Source: Chloroflexota bacterium (GTDB lineage Bacteria; Chloroflexota; UBA11872; VXNJ01). Taken from it: DNA of 64,000 bases. The stretch's first letter is position 1; each line of letters begins with the position of its first letter. Below are positions 8,190 through 18,180 of this stretch, in pieces. A model generated the notes under the pieces. The model saw only the letters and a program-made list of their open reading frames with translations, ran no database searches and was not told the DNA's origin. The position numbers and the translations under genes were made by a program. The DNA lies in the NCBI GenBank assembly GCA_009840625.1, contig VXNJ01000007.1, forward strand, positions 1-64,000, in the 5' to 3' direction.

Positions 8190-8875
8190 CTCCCGAAACG
8201 CCCCAGCAGCCAGGGAATGCGCGACATCGCCATGACCGCCGAGGCGGCGTACGAGAGGGCCGCCGCGGTCAGGACCCGACGCACCGCCGGCAGCTCGTCC
8301 ACCGAGAGCACGTTGGCGGCCACCAGGAGCCGCAGCGCCCGCCGCGAAGCGTCAAATTCCAGCGGCAGGGTAACTACCGCAAACGAGGCCGACAGCAGGA
8401 GCGAGAGGAAGCCGGCCACCAGCATGAACGGACCGACTCCGATTCGCAGCACCGCCGCGGCAATCCCGATCACCATCAGTAAAGTTCCCAGCGAGCTGGC
8501 GATCTGGGTCGCCCGCAGAAGCAGGTTGCGAACCACGATCAGCCAGGACCCGATCTTGTGCTGGGCGACGTGACCGACTTCGTGCCCGACGATCGCCAGG
8601 GCCGCGATCGAAGATTCGGAGTTCGTCTCCGGGCTGAGCCGGATGACCCCGGCCCCGGGATCGAAATGGTCGTTCAGGCTCCCCGCGATTACCTCGATAC
8701 CGATTTCACGGGTGCCGGTCGCATAGAGGAGCAGGCGCGCGGCCTCGCCGCCGGTCACGCGCGAGGCCACCGGCATCGATCGGGCGGCGGCGTAGACGGC
8801 GTTCACATACTGCTTGATCACCAGCGCCAGCACGATCGGTGCGACCGCGGCGATCGCCAGGACCACCCGAGCCAT
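8186..8875 (-). CDS. YugP-type zinc metallopeptidase, shorter paralogue
   Basis: 229 residues. The zinc-binding motif HEVGHVAQHK lies in the middle of the chain and is preceded by VIRLSPETNSESSIAALAIVG. LEFDASRRAL near residue 168 may supply the third ligand. One N-terminal and two or three further hydrophobic segments suggest a membrane peptidase with its active site on one face. It is a diverged copy of the next gene upstream (8932-9702), sharing the motif order and the R-x-L-T-A-A-A-L-(S/T)-Y-A/V-A ending. Members of this COG2738 family have unknown substrates. It lacks about 25 N-terminal residues found in the paralogue. Confidence 0.88.
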   Translation of the reverse strand: MARVVLAIAAVAPIVLALVIKQYVNAVYAAARSMPVASRVTGGEAARLLLYATGTREIGIEVIAGSLNDHFDPGAGVIRLSPETNSESSIAALAIVGHEVGHVAQHKIGSWLIVVRNLLLRATQIASSLGTLLMVIGIAAAVLRIGVGPFMLVAGFLSLLLSASFAVVTLPLEFDASRRALRLLVAANVLSVDELPAVRRVLTAAALSYAASAVMAMSRIPWLLGRFGR

Positions 8876-8931
8876 CTATACCCCGCTCCCCGAGCGCACC
8901 CCGGCGCCGCGCGCAGCTTGGGGGTTCAGGA

Positions 8932-9702
8932 TCAGTCGCGTCGGCCCAGCAGTATAAAGACCCAGTACAGGATCTGCATGAGCGACGCCGCCATCGCGGC
9001 CACGTAGGTCAACGCCGCCGCGTTCAGGACACGCCTGGAGGCGTCCAGTTCCTGCTGGTTGGTGATGCCGTTGTTCTGCAGCAACACCAGCGCGCGCTTG
9101 GAGGCGTCGAACTCAACCGGAAGGGTCACCAGCGAAAAAACCAGCGTCAGCGAGAAGAGCATCACGCCCAGCCAGGCGATGCTCTCGCCGATGGCCGCGC
9201 CCAGCATCATCATCACGAACCCGCCGATGATGACCAGGTAACCGAACGTGGACCCGAATCGGACCGCCGGGACCAGGGTGGAGCGCAGCACCAGGGCCGG
9301 GTAGCGCACCTGGTCCTGGATCGCATGACCGGTCTCGTGGGCCACGATCGCCATCGCGGCCACCGAATTCGAATCGTAGACGCCCTCGGAGAGGCACAGC
9401 GTCTTCTTGGCCGGATCGTAATGGTCGGAGAGCTGGCCGCCGACGCGCTCGATGCTCACCACGCCGCTATCGGCTAGCGCCTGGCGCCGCTCCGGATCTG
9501 CGCGCTGGCCGGGAGCGGTGTGCACCGACTCCAGCCCGACCGAGCGCAGCAGTCGCTGGGCGACCATGTAGCCCGGCAGGCCCGACGAGGTGGTCACCTG
9601 CGAATACTTGGCGTAGGTTCCCTTGACCCGCGACTGCGCCCAGAACATCAGGATCATCGCCGGGGCCATGAACAGGAGATAGAAGGGGTCGAAAAAGAAC
9701 AT
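8932..9702 (-). CDS. YugP-type zinc metallopeptidase
   Basis: 256 residues, the normal family length. An N-terminal membrane segment (FFFDPFYLLFMAPAMILM) is followed by the conserved QSRVKGTYAKYS, a DHYDPAKKTLCLSEGVY block, the zinc motif HETGHAIQDQ near residue 130, and VEFDASKRAL near 205. Two hydrophobic stretches lie between the zinc motif and EFDAS. It is a membrane-bound metallopeptidase of unknown substrate. It lies 24 nt after fmt and 56 nt before its shorter paralogue, so the two look like a tandem duplication inside the operon. Confidence 0.92.
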   Translation of the reverse strand: MFFFDPFYLLFMAPAMILMFWAQSRVKGTYAKYSQVTTSSGLPGYMVAQRLLRSVGLESVHTAPGQRADPERRQALADSGVVSIERVGGQLSDHYDPAKKTLCLSEGVYDSNSVAAMAIVAHETGHAIQDQVRYPALVLRSTLVPAVRFGSTFGYLVIIGGFVMMMLGAAIGESIAWLGVMLFSLTLVFSLVTLPVEFDASKRALVLLQNNGITNQQELDASRRVLNAAALTYVAAMAASLMQILYWVFILLGRRD

Positions 9703-9726
9703 CGGCTCTTGCCCTGGGTCCTTAGG

Positions 9727-10677
9727 CTAACTGGCTGATTTGCGCGCCGACCCCGACCAAGGCTGGGAAAGCAGGTTCTCGTAGCCCAGCACGAAGTCCT
9801 GGGCCGACATCGGTTTGCGGCCGGCCGGTTGGAGGGTGATTATTTCCAACAACCCGTCACCTGTACCTACGAAGATTCTCCCGTCGCGGACTTTCGCCTT
9901 GCCGGGCGAGACCCGGAGCTTTATCTCGTCGGCCAGCCGGCATTCGAGGATCTTGATGCTCTTGCCGGCAACCCGGGTGCGCAGACCGGGCCAACCCAGA
10001 TAGGCCCGCCACTGGTCGAATATCCGCCGCGCCGGAAGCTGCCAGTCGACGTCGGCGAAATTGCGCTTGAGAATCGGGGCGAAGGTCGCGCGCTCCTCGT
10101 CCTGCGGGCGGGCGTCTTCGTAGCCTTCCTGCAGCTTCTCCAGCGTCTGGGCCAGCAGTTCGGCGCCTTCCACGGCCAGCCTGCGCGAGAGGCGCGGGGC
10201 GGTCTCCTCTTCCTCGATGGCCACTTCGCGCTGGGCCAGCATCGGGCCGGAATCGATCCCGGTATCCATGCGGATGACGGTGATGCCGGTGACGACCTCG
10301 CCGGCCGCGATCGCGCTCTGGATCGGCGAGGCGCCGCGATACAAGGGCAGCAGCGAGGGATGCAGATTCAGCACTCCGGCCGGCGCCAGCGAGAGGATCG
10401 GCTTGTTGAATTTCTTGCCGTAAGCAACCGCGACCAGGACGTCCGGCCGCAGCGAGCGCAGGTGGTCCAGCACCGGCTCGGCGTTGATGTCGTCCGGCTG
10501 GATAACCGGCAGCCGCAACGACCGCGCGACCGCCACGACCGGCGGCGGTTTCACCAACCGCGCCCGGCCGACCGGACGGGACGGCCGCGTAACCACCAGC
10601 GGAATTTCGTGGCGGTTCACCAACAGCCGTAGCGAGGGCGTGGCGAATTCGGCCGTGCCGAAGAAGATGACCCTCAT
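9727..10677 (-). CDS. fmt: Methionyl-tRNA formyltransferase
   Basis: 316 residues, the normal length. It formylates initiator Met-tRNA with 10-formyltetrahydrofolate. It starts RVIFFGTAEFATPSL, and the catalytic region holds the family signature LNLHPSLLPLYRGASPIQ near residues 105-123 and GITVIRMDTGIDSGPML. The C-terminal tRNA-binding domain begins near residue 205. The ATG overlaps the def stop by 4 nt (ATGA), linking formylation and deformylation in one transcript. Confidence 0.97.
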   Translation of the reverse strand: MRVIFFGTAEFATPSLRLLVNRHEIPLVVTRPSRPVGRARLVKPPPVVAVARSLRLPVIQPDDINAEPVLDHLRSLRPDVLVAVAYGKKFNKPILSLAPAGVLNLHPSLLPLYRGASPIQSAIAAGEVVTGITVIRMDTGIDSGPMLAQREVAIEEEETAPRLSRRLAVEGAELLAQTLEKLQEGYEDARPQDEERATFAPILKRNFADVDWQLPARRIFDQWRAYLGWPGLRTRVAGKSIKILECRLADEIKLRVSPGKAKVRDGRIFVGTGDGLLEIITLQPAGRKPMSAQDFVLGYENLLSQPWSGSARKSAS

Positions 10678-11177
10678 GCCGGCGCGGCAGCTTCCTCGGC
10701 GGGCGCCGCTTCGGCGAACTGCAGTTCGCCGCCCTCGACGATCCTCTCGGTGAACATGATCCCGTCCAGGTGGTCGATCTCGTGCTGGATGATCCGTGCC
10801 AGGAAACCCTCCGCCGCCAGCGAGCGGGCGCGTCCCCGCTCGTCGAGGGCCTTAACCCGGATATTCAGATGGCGCTCGACCGGACCGAACCAGCCCGGCA
10901 GCGAGAGGCAGGCCTCGTCGGCCACCTCGGACCCGCTGGCCTTGGAGATGCGCGGGTTCACCAGGGTGAGGACTTCGGCGTCCTCGGATTCCTGACACAC
11001 GATCAAGCGCAGCGGACGACCGACCTGCGGTGCGGCCAATCCCACACCGGAAGCCGATCGCATCGTTTCTTGCATATCGTTCGCCAGGCGCCGGACAGAA
11101 TCGTCCACTTTGGGGACCCGTGCGGCCACGCGTCCCAGCATTGGGTGTTGTGCCGGCAGTATCGGCAATACCGCCAT
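10674..11177 (-). CDS. def: Peptide deformylase
   Basis: About 167 residues from the ATG at 11177. It removes the N-formyl group from new proteins. The three family motifs are GVGLAAPQVG, EACLSLPG (Cys metal ligand) and QHEIDHLDG (two His ligands plus the catalytic Glu). The frame is open 34 codons further upstream, but that part overlaps the end of priA and does not look like a Def N-terminus. The chosen start gives the family-like AVLPILPAQHPML. The C-terminal tail is Ala/Glu-rich. It lies 10 nt after priA. Confidence 0.95.
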   Translation of the reverse strand: MAVLPILPAQHPMLGRVAARVPKVDDSVRRLANDMQETMRSASGVGLAAPQVGRPLRLIVCQESEDAEVLTLVNPRISKASGSEVADEACLSLPGWFGPVERHLNIRVKALDERGRARSLAAEGFLARIIQHEIDHLDGIMFTERIVEGGELQFAEAAPAEEAAAPA

Positions 11178-11187
11178 AACGCAATCG

Positions 11188-13638
11188 TTAATAGAAATCG
11201 ACCGGATCGACATCCACCACCCAACCACCGTGGGGGATGCCGAAAACCGGGCGTAATTGGCCCGGTCCAGATAGCACAATCATATGCCAGCGGAAGATTC
11301 CCCTCTGTCGCCACACCTGGCACTGGGCCGGTCCCCAAATCTGGGGCGGGTCATCGCCGCCGTCCGAATCGACCAGTTTCGATTCGATCTGCTCGCTCAA
11401 CGCCAGCGCTTCGGATTCGGCCCGCTGGGGTTGCCGGTTGCCGATCACGAACCGGGTAAGTTCGCGGAACGGCGGCATCCGGTAACGCCGCCGTAGTTCG
11501 ATTTCGGTGCGGAAGAACTTCAGGTAGCTGCCGGTGCGGACCGCTTCCAGGACGTAGCTTTCGCTGTCGCGGGCCTGCAGCAGCATCGTTCCCTCGATGT
11601 TGTCGGCCAGGGTCACGTCGCGCAGCCGCGAGAGAGTCTGGTACACCCTTTCGGGGGCCTGGTAATCGGGGAAATTCAGTCCGAAGTCGGCCTGGACGAC
11701 GCCCAGCAGATCGGCGCGCAGGTATTCGGCGAACGCCAGCAGGCGGGTGGTTCCGACCAGGATGTTGACCACCCCGCGCGAGAACCGTTGCGCGTTGCGC
11801 TGGCAGGCCTGCGGGCTAAGGTCCGAATCGATCCGGTCGATTCGCGCCCGCGGCATCAGCGAGCGCAACGCTCGCACCACCGATTGGGTGCCGTAGCCGT
11901 ACGTCCGCAGCGCCGGCGAACCGCATTCCGGGCAGGCCTCGGGCGGCGGGCTGGAATCGCCGCAGATGTGACAGACGAGGGCGTCGCGGTCCTCGTGCCA
12001 GAAGAGCGAGGCCGAACAATAGCGACAGGTGCAGCGAAAACCGCACTCGCGGCAGGCGGTCGCGGTGGCTGATCCGCGGGTGGCAACGTGCACGACCGAG
12101 CGCTGCCCGGCGGCGAACGCGGTCTCCAGCGCCTCGCAGAGGTCCTCGGAGATCATTCCGCCCGGTCCCATCAGGGTTGCCGAGCGCATATCGATGATCT
12201 GGGCCACTCCGGATCCGGCGGCGTTGCCCCAGCCGCGGCCGACCTTCATCCGCAGCTGACGCAACAGGCGGGCCGACCGCAGCAGGACGAAACGGATCGT
12301 CTCGTGTTCGACTTCGTTGAAGGTCGATACCAGCGGCGTGGCGGTCCCCAGGACCATGGGTATGTCGGCGATCCGGGCCAGCTCCCGGGCGGCCTGGGCG
12401 GCGCTGACGGTGCGCAGCGGGGCCGCTTTGTAAAGCCGGTCTTCCTCGCGGTCGACGATCACCAGCCCGAGGTTCGTAAGCGGGGCCCAGACCGCCGGCG
12501 GGTGACCGATAAGTACGTCCACCTCGCCGGCCCGCAACGCCCGCCACAATCCCACCCGCTGGCTGGGGGTGGTTGCATCGGAAAGAACCACCGAGCGTCC
12601 GGAAAGCTCCGGGATAAGGGCCCGGCCCAGCGCCGCCGCCTCGGCCTGGCTGGGGGCCAGCAACAGCACCTGGCGATCGGCGGCAAGCATCCGGTTGATC
12701 ACCCGCAGGTAGGCGGGCAGGCGTTCGGCCAGCCGGCCCTGCAGCAGCAGGGAACCGTAGACGGGGCGCTCCAGGAATCCCTCCAGGGCGTTCTGGGCGG
12801 CCAGGTCCTCCATGTCCTCGCCGGGGTATTTGCCCAGCTCCGGCAGGGCGAAGCGCCTTCGCAGGTCGACCCAGCCGGTCCGGGCCAGGTTTTTCAGCGA
12901 CGCCCGCGAGCCGCCGGCTGCGAGCAGATCTCGCACCGCCACCGGTTCTCCGGCGGCGATCAGCCGCAACAGCAGGCGGCGCTGCGCCGGCGCCCGGGCC
13001 AGGTCCTGGATGCGGGCCAGGGCCTCGGCCGGCGGAATCGTCAACTCGGCCACCGGGGTGCCGGTCTCCGGCAGCTCCAGCTGGCTCCACCGTCGCAACC
13101 GCCCCAAACCCACCAGCTCGTTCAGAGCGTTGGCCGAAACCGGCCGGCCGACCTGGGCCGTGATCTCGGCGCGGGTGCCCACCCGCAGCTCCTCCAGCGC
13201 GGCCACGATCGAGCGGCGGTGCCGGCTCAGCCCGTCGGCTTCGGCCGCCGGGGCCGAGGCGAATCGGTGGCTCACGTACTTGCCAATCCGCGGCGGCAAC
13301 ATCGCCTCCAGGACCGAACCGATCGGGGTCGCGAATCGATCGGCCGTCCAGGCCGCCAGGTGCCGCTGCAGCTGTGGCACCAGCGACGCCAGTTCCAGGA
13401 TGGCCAGGACCGGCTTGGTGCGCAGCGGCGGGGGCTCCTCGCTGACCCCGAATACCACTCCGAGCAGCTCCCGGCGTCCGAATTCGACCAGCACCAGCTG
13501 TCCGGGGGCTATCTGGCGGGCGAACTGGGCGCGCGCCTGATAGCTGAACAATTGCGAACCGCGGATCGGCGAGCCCAGCACCGCCACCTCGGCGTAGCGG
13601 ACCGCCTCCGGTCGGGCAGAATCCCGGTCTTCGCTCAA
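11188..13638 (-). CDS. priA: PriA-family primosomal protein lacking helicase motifs
   Basis: About 816 residues from a TTG at 13638 that overlaps the gmk stop (TTGA). PriA reloads the replisome at stalled forks. The N-terminal 3'-DNA-binding domain is present (about residues 1-110), and the zinc module is intact with eight cysteines at about 526-570 (CRECGFRC, CRYC, CHIC, CPECG). The ATPase motifs are gone. The Walker A slot at about 293 reads LLLQGRLAERL with no GKT. The DEEH box at about 394 reads DREE, and the motif VI region at about 670 reads SRLRDVTLADN instead of QVAGRAGR. Actinobacterial PriA proteins show similar loss. I infer a non-helicase loading or structural role. An upstream in-frame start would extend into gmk and gives Arg-rich sequence unlike PriA. 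Confidence 0.88.
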   Translation of the reverse strand: MSEDRDSARPEAVRYAEVAVLGSPIRGSQLFSYQARAQFARQIAPGQLVLVEFGRRELLGVVFGVSEEPPPLRTKPVLAILELASLVPQLQRHLAAWTADRFATPIGSVLEAMLPPRIGKYVSHRFASAPAAEADGLSRHRRSIVAALEELRVGTRAEITAQVGRPVSANALNELVGLGRLRRWSQLELPETGTPVAELTIPPAEALARIQDLARAPAQRRLLLRLIAAGEPVAVRDLLAAGGSRASLKNLARTGWVDLRRRFALPELGKYPGEDMEDLAAQNALEGFLERPVYGSLLLQGRLAERLPAYLRVINRMLAADRQVLLLAPSQAEAAALGRALIPELSGRSVVLSDATTPSQRVGLWRALRAGEVDVLIGHPPAVWAPLTNLGLVIVDREEDRLYKAAPLRTVSAAQAARELARIADIPMVLGTATPLVSTFNEVEHETIRFVLLRSARLLRQLRMKVGRGWGNAAGSGVAQIIDMRSATLMGPGGMISEDLCEALETAFAAGQRSVVHVATRGSATATACRECGFRCTCRYCSASLFWHEDRDALVCHICGDSSPPPEACPECGSPALRTYGYGTQSVVRALRSLMPRARIDRIDSDLSPQACQRNAQRFSRGVVNILVGTTRLLAFAEYLRADLLGVVQADFGLNFPDYQAPERVYQTLSRLRDVTLADNIEGTMLLQARDSESYVLEAVRTGSYLKFFRTEIELRRRYRMPPFRELTRFVIGNRQPQRAESEALALSEQIESKLVDSDGGDDPPQIWGPAQCQVWRQRGIFRWHMIVLSGPGQLRPVFGIPHGGWVVDVDPVDFY

Positions 13639-14204
13639 GACGCGCCGCCGATGATCGCGGCGATTTCGGCAACCGCCTGATCCAGCCGGTCGCGCCGGTT
13701 CACCACCTGATGCTGGCAAGTGCGCCCGAACTGATCGTCGGCGGAAAGCTGGGCTTGGCGCGATCGCAGCGATTGCTCGTCCTCGCCCCTTTCGCGCAGC
13801 CGGCGCTCCAGCTCGGCCGAGTTTTCGGCGCGCAGGAATATCACCGGGACTGCGGGGATCTGCTCGCGGACCGCCGCCGCGCCCTGCGGGTCGATCCGCA
13901 GGATCACGTCGTGTCCGGCCCTCAGCAGGCGATCGACTTCGGCCCGCGGCGTCCCGTAGCGGCGGCCGAATACCCGGGCCCATTCCAGGAACCGGCCCTC
14001 GGCCAGCCAACGGTCGAATTCGGCGTCGCTGATGAAGTAATGATTAACCCCCTCGCGCTCGTTGGGGCGTGGAGCGCGCGTGATTGCCGTTACCGCCCGC
14101 CGCAGATTGGGAATCCGCGCCAGCAGCCCTTCGATGACCGCATCCTTGCCCGAACCCGAAGATCCGGTCAAGACGAACAATCGTCCTTGTGCCGGGATTG
14201 CCAA
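13635..14204 (-). CDS. gmk: Guanylate kinase
   Basis: 189 residues. It converts GMP and ATP to GDP and ADP. The P-loop is VLTGSSGSGKDAVIEGLL at about residues 11-28; the Asp after GK replaces the usual Ser/Thr, a variant also known in other bacterial Gmk proteins. The GMP-binding part TRAPRPNEREGVNHYFIS follows. FLEWARVFGRRYGTP and DVILRIDPQGA complete the fold. It opens the minus-strand operon with priA, def and fmt, and is divergent from the yceD gene, with 60 nt between the starts. Confidence 0.96.
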   Translation of the reverse strand: MAIPAQGRLFVLTGSSGSGKDAVIEGLLARIPNLRRAVTAITRAPRPNEREGVNHYFISDAEFDRWLAEGRFLEWARVFGRRYGTPRAEVDRLLRAGHDVILRIDPQGAAAVREQIPAVPVIFLRAENSAELERRLRERGEDEQSLRSRQAQLSADDQFGRTCQHQVVNRRDRLDQAVAEIAAIIGGAS

Positions 14205-14264
14205 ACCCGCTCCGATTTCTTATACATAAGGGCGTTTCGCCCAATTTTGCAGGTCGTAGTTTCA

Positions 14265-14813
14265 GTGGCACTCCCGTCCCTCGCCGTAGACGTGAACCCG
14301 CTAGCCGGGGCCGGGGCCGGGGAGCATGTTGAGCGCCGCTTCGAGGTAGTCCTCGGCGACATTGTGCCGGAGATGACCGGTCCGGTGCGCGGCCAGGTGC
14401 GGGCCTACCGGTCGGAGGCCGAAATCCTGGTGGCCGGTTCGCTGGAGGCGGAGGTCGCCGAGGAGTGTCGTCTCTGCCTGGAATTGCTTCCGCGCGGCCT
14501 GGCACTGGATGTATCGGGCAGGTTCCTGCGGGCCGGCCGGCCTGAACTTGACCCCAATGCCGCTGCCTTCGATCCCGACGCGGGCGTGATCGCCGAAGAC
14601 GGGCACATCGATCTGGCCGACCTGGTGGCGCAGACGATCCTGGGTGCGCTCAACCCGTTTCCCGACTGCGCGGGCTCCTGCGATCGCTATAGCCAAGTAA
14701 AATCTGCCTTCACGGCCCCTTCGGACCCAGCCGCCACCGACCCGCGCCTGGCACCGTTCAAAAACCTGCTGGCCGAGATCATCTCCGAGAAGCCGCCATC
14801 CGAGGACGCATAG
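14265..14813 (+). CDS. yceD: YceD/DUF177 family protein, partner of L32
   Basis: About 182 residues from a GTG at 14265. The same frame is open far upstream, but that part lies antisense to gmk and is not plausible protein. The family core is present: GPVRGQVRAYRSEAEILVAG, then SLEAEVAEECRLCLEL with the CxxC pair, and the downstream DLADLVAQTILGALN helix followed by CAGSC, the second Cys pair. DUF177 proteins are almost always found just before rpmF and are linked to 23S rRNA accumulation or ribosome assembly. Here the stop codon touches the rpmF ATG. Confidence 0.9.
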   Translation: MALPSLAVDVNPLAGAGAGEHVERRFEVVLGDIVPEMTGPVRGQVRAYRSEAEILVAGSLEAEVAEECRLCLELLPRGLALDVSGRFLRAGRPELDPNAAAFDPDAGVIAEDGHIDLADLVAQTILGALNPFPDCAGSCDRYSQVKSAFTAPSDPAATDPRLAPFKNLLAEIISEKPPSEDA

Positions 14814-15014
14814 ATGGGCGCACTGCCAAAGCAAAAGATCACGCGTCGGCGTCGCGGCAATCGCCGCGCCCACCACGCCCTCAAGGTGCCGCAGCTGCAA
14901 CCGTGCATGAACTGCGGCGCGCTGGCCCCGTCGCACGTGGTCTGCCAGGCTTGCGGCTACTACCGCGGAACCGACGTCGTCGGCCTCGACCGCCCAAACC
15001 TTAAGTACCGCTAG
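14814..15014 (+). CDS. rpmF: 50S ribosomal protein L32
   Basis: 66 residues. It starts MGALPKQKITRRRRGNRRA, typical of L32, and holds a zinc ribbon, CMNC and CQAC, at about residues 31-34 and 44-47. It is a small large-subunit protein. It lies directly after yceD with no gap and 48 nt before fabD, as in the widespread yceD-rpmF-(plsX)-fab gene order; plsX and fabH are absent at this place. Confidence 0.96.
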   Translation: MGALPKQKITRRRRGNRRAHHALKVPQLQPCMNCGALAPSHVVCQACGYYRGTDVVGLDRPNLKYR

Positions 15015-15062
15015 CTACAGCCCTCCGGGGTCGCGCGCCCCGCTAAAGGGCCCATCGCGCCG

Positions 15063-16067
15063 ATGCCAGCATCGTACGCACTCCTCTTTCCCGGTCAGGC
15101 CTCGCAGAAGGTCGGGATGGGTCGGGCCCTGGCCGCGGATTCGCCGAGCGCGGCGGCCGTGTTCGCCCTCGCCGAAGAGGTGACCGGGCTCCCGATTACG
15201 CGGCTGTGCTTCGAGGGGCCGGACCGGGATCTGGTCCGGACCGAATTCCTTCAGCCCTGCCTGGCGGCCACCAGCCTGGCGACGCTGGCGGCGGCGCTGG
15301 AGGAAAGCGGTGCGCAGGACCCGTCAGCCCCGGATTCGCTGGCGTCGGTCCCCAATCCCCCGCGGGCCCTGGCCGGACACTCGGTGGGCGAGATTCCGGC
15401 CCTGGCGGCTGCCGGAGCGCTGGAGCTCCGGGACGCCTTCAAGGTCGTTGCCGAACGCGCCCGCGCGATGGCCGAGGCCGGCGAAGCCAATCCCGGCGGG
15501 ATGCTCGCGCTCATCGGCGGCGACCTCGAAGGGGCCTACGCCCTCTGCGAGCTGGTCGACGCCGGTGGCCCGGGTTTCCGTCTGGGGGTTGCCAATCTCA
15601 ATGCCCCCGGTCAGACCATCGTCGCCGGGGCTCCCGAAGCCTTAAAGGAGGCGGCCGACATAGCCCGCGAGTGGGGATTCCGCCGGGCCCTCGAGTTGCC
15701 GGTGAGCGCCGCCTTCCATACCCCGTACATGGAACCGGCCCGAAGTCGGCTCGCTGAATTGATCAAAGATCTGCCGGTCCGCGACCCCCGGATTCCGGTC
15801 GTTTCGAACGTCTCCGGCGACCTGATTTCGGACGCGGCCTCAGTGCGCGAGGAGATCTGCGCCCAGGTCGTCGCCCCGGTGCTGTGGTCCCGGTCCGTGC
15901 AACTGCTCTTCTCGGAGGGGATAACATCGTTCTTTGAAGTCGGGCCGGGCAACGTGCTCTCAGGTCTGCTGCGCCGTATCATTCCCTCCGCCAGAGGGAT
16001 CCAGGTCGGCGAGCCGGAACAGCTGCGCTCGCTGGCCGATTCGCTAAATGGCACCATTCATGGATGA
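15063..16067 (+). CDS. fabD: Malonyl-CoA:ACP transacylase
   Basis: 334 residues. It loads malonyl groups onto acyl carrier protein for type II fatty-acid synthesis. It starts YALLFPGQASQKVGMGR. The nucleophile elbow GHSVGE places the active Ser at residue 107. The catalytic His lies in SAAFHTPYM near residue 220, and the C-terminal part has VGPGNVLSGLLRRI. An insertion of about 15 residues (around residue 85) precedes the elbow compared with shorter homologues. The gene overlaps fabG. Confidence 0.96.
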   Translation: MPASYALLFPGQASQKVGMGRALAADSPSAAAVFALAEEVTGLPITRLCFEGPDRDLVRTEFLQPCLAATSLATLAAALEESGAQDPSAPDSLASVPNPPRALAGHSVGEIPALAAAGALELRDAFKVVAERARAMAEAGEANPGGMLALIGGDLEGAYALCELVDAGGPGFRLGVANLNAPGQTIVAGAPEALKEAADIAREWGFRRALELPVSAAFHTPYMEPARSRLAELIKDLPVRDPRIPVVSNVSGDLISDAASVREEICAQVVAPVLWSRSVQLLFSEGITSFFEVGPGNVLSGLLRRIIPSARGIQVGEPEQLRSLADSLNGTIHG

Positions 16068-16812
16068 CCGAGAACTTACCGGCAAGACCGCGCTCGTAAC
16101 CGGCGCCTCGGGGGCGATCGGGTCCGAGATCGCCCGCGCCCTGGGCGGCGCCGGCGCCACGGTTCTGGTGCACTACAACTCCAACGCCGCGGCGGCCGCG
16201 GAACTCTGCGCCGAAATCGAGTCGCTGGGCGCCGGCGCGCAGGCATTCGCGTCCGACCTGTCCACCGAATCCGGCGCCGGTGATCTGTTCAAGGAAATCA
16301 ACGCCGCCGGCCACGGCGTGCAGATACTGGTCAACAACGCCGGGATAACCCGCGACGGCCTGCTAGCGCGAATGAAAGAAGAGGACTGGCAGGCGGTACT
16401 GGAGACGAACCTTTCGTCGGCGTATCGGACTTCGCGCGCGGCCCTGCGTCCGATGGTGCGCGGACGCTGGGGGCGGATCATCAACATCTCCTCGGTCGCC
16501 GGAATTAGCGGCAACCCCGGCCAGGCCAACTACTCGGCCGCCAAGGCCGGCATGATCGGCTTCACCCGCGCCCTGGCGCGCGAGGTCGCGGCCCGTTCGA
16601 TCACGGTCAACGCGGTGGCCCCGGGGTTTATCGAATCGCCCATGGCGGCCGCGGCCGGCGAGCAGTTGCTGGAGCGCGTCCGCGAGATGATCCCGCTCGG
16701 GCGCCTGGGCGAGCCGGCGGAGGTCGCCGCCGCGGTCAGGTTCCTGGCCTCGGAGAAGGCTTCGTACATCACCGGCCAGGTCCTGGTGGTCGACGGCGGG
16801 CTGGCAATGTGA
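16048..16812 (+). CDS. fabG: 3-oxoacyl-ACP reductase
   Basis: 254 residues from the ATG at 16048, or 250 from the ATG at 16060. Both overlap the end of fabD, so coupled translation is likely. It is a short-chain dehydrogenase using NADPH. The cofactor motif TGASGAIGSEIA is at about residues 18-29, the NNAG motif follows, and the catalytic Ser lies in INISSVAG. The catalytic Tyr and Lys lie in NYSAAKAG near residue 166. The C-terminus ITGQVLVVDGG is typical of FabG. Its place between fabD and accC supports fatty-acid synthesis over other SDR roles. Confidence 0.94.
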   Translation: MAPFMDDRELTGKTALVTGASGAIGSEIARALGGAGATVLVHYNSNAAAAAELCAEIESLGAGAQAFASDLSTESGAGDLFKEINAAGHGVQILVNNAGITRDGLLARMKEEDWQAVLETNLSSAYRTSRAALRPMVRGRWGRIINISSVAGISGNPGQANYSAAKAGMIGFTRALAREVAARSITVNAVAPGFIESPMAAAAGEQLLERVREMIPLGRLGEPAEVAAAVRFLASEKASYITGQVLVVDGGLAM

Positions 16813-16824
16813 GGGCGGCTTGCG

Positions 16825-18180
<1,356 letters not shown>

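Noticed and set aside
12088-13680. A 530-codon open frame on the plus strand opposite priA
   Set aside because: It is a GC-rich shadow frame with repetitive Arg/Gln/Gly composition and no motif. The priA zinc motifs on the other strand are convincing.
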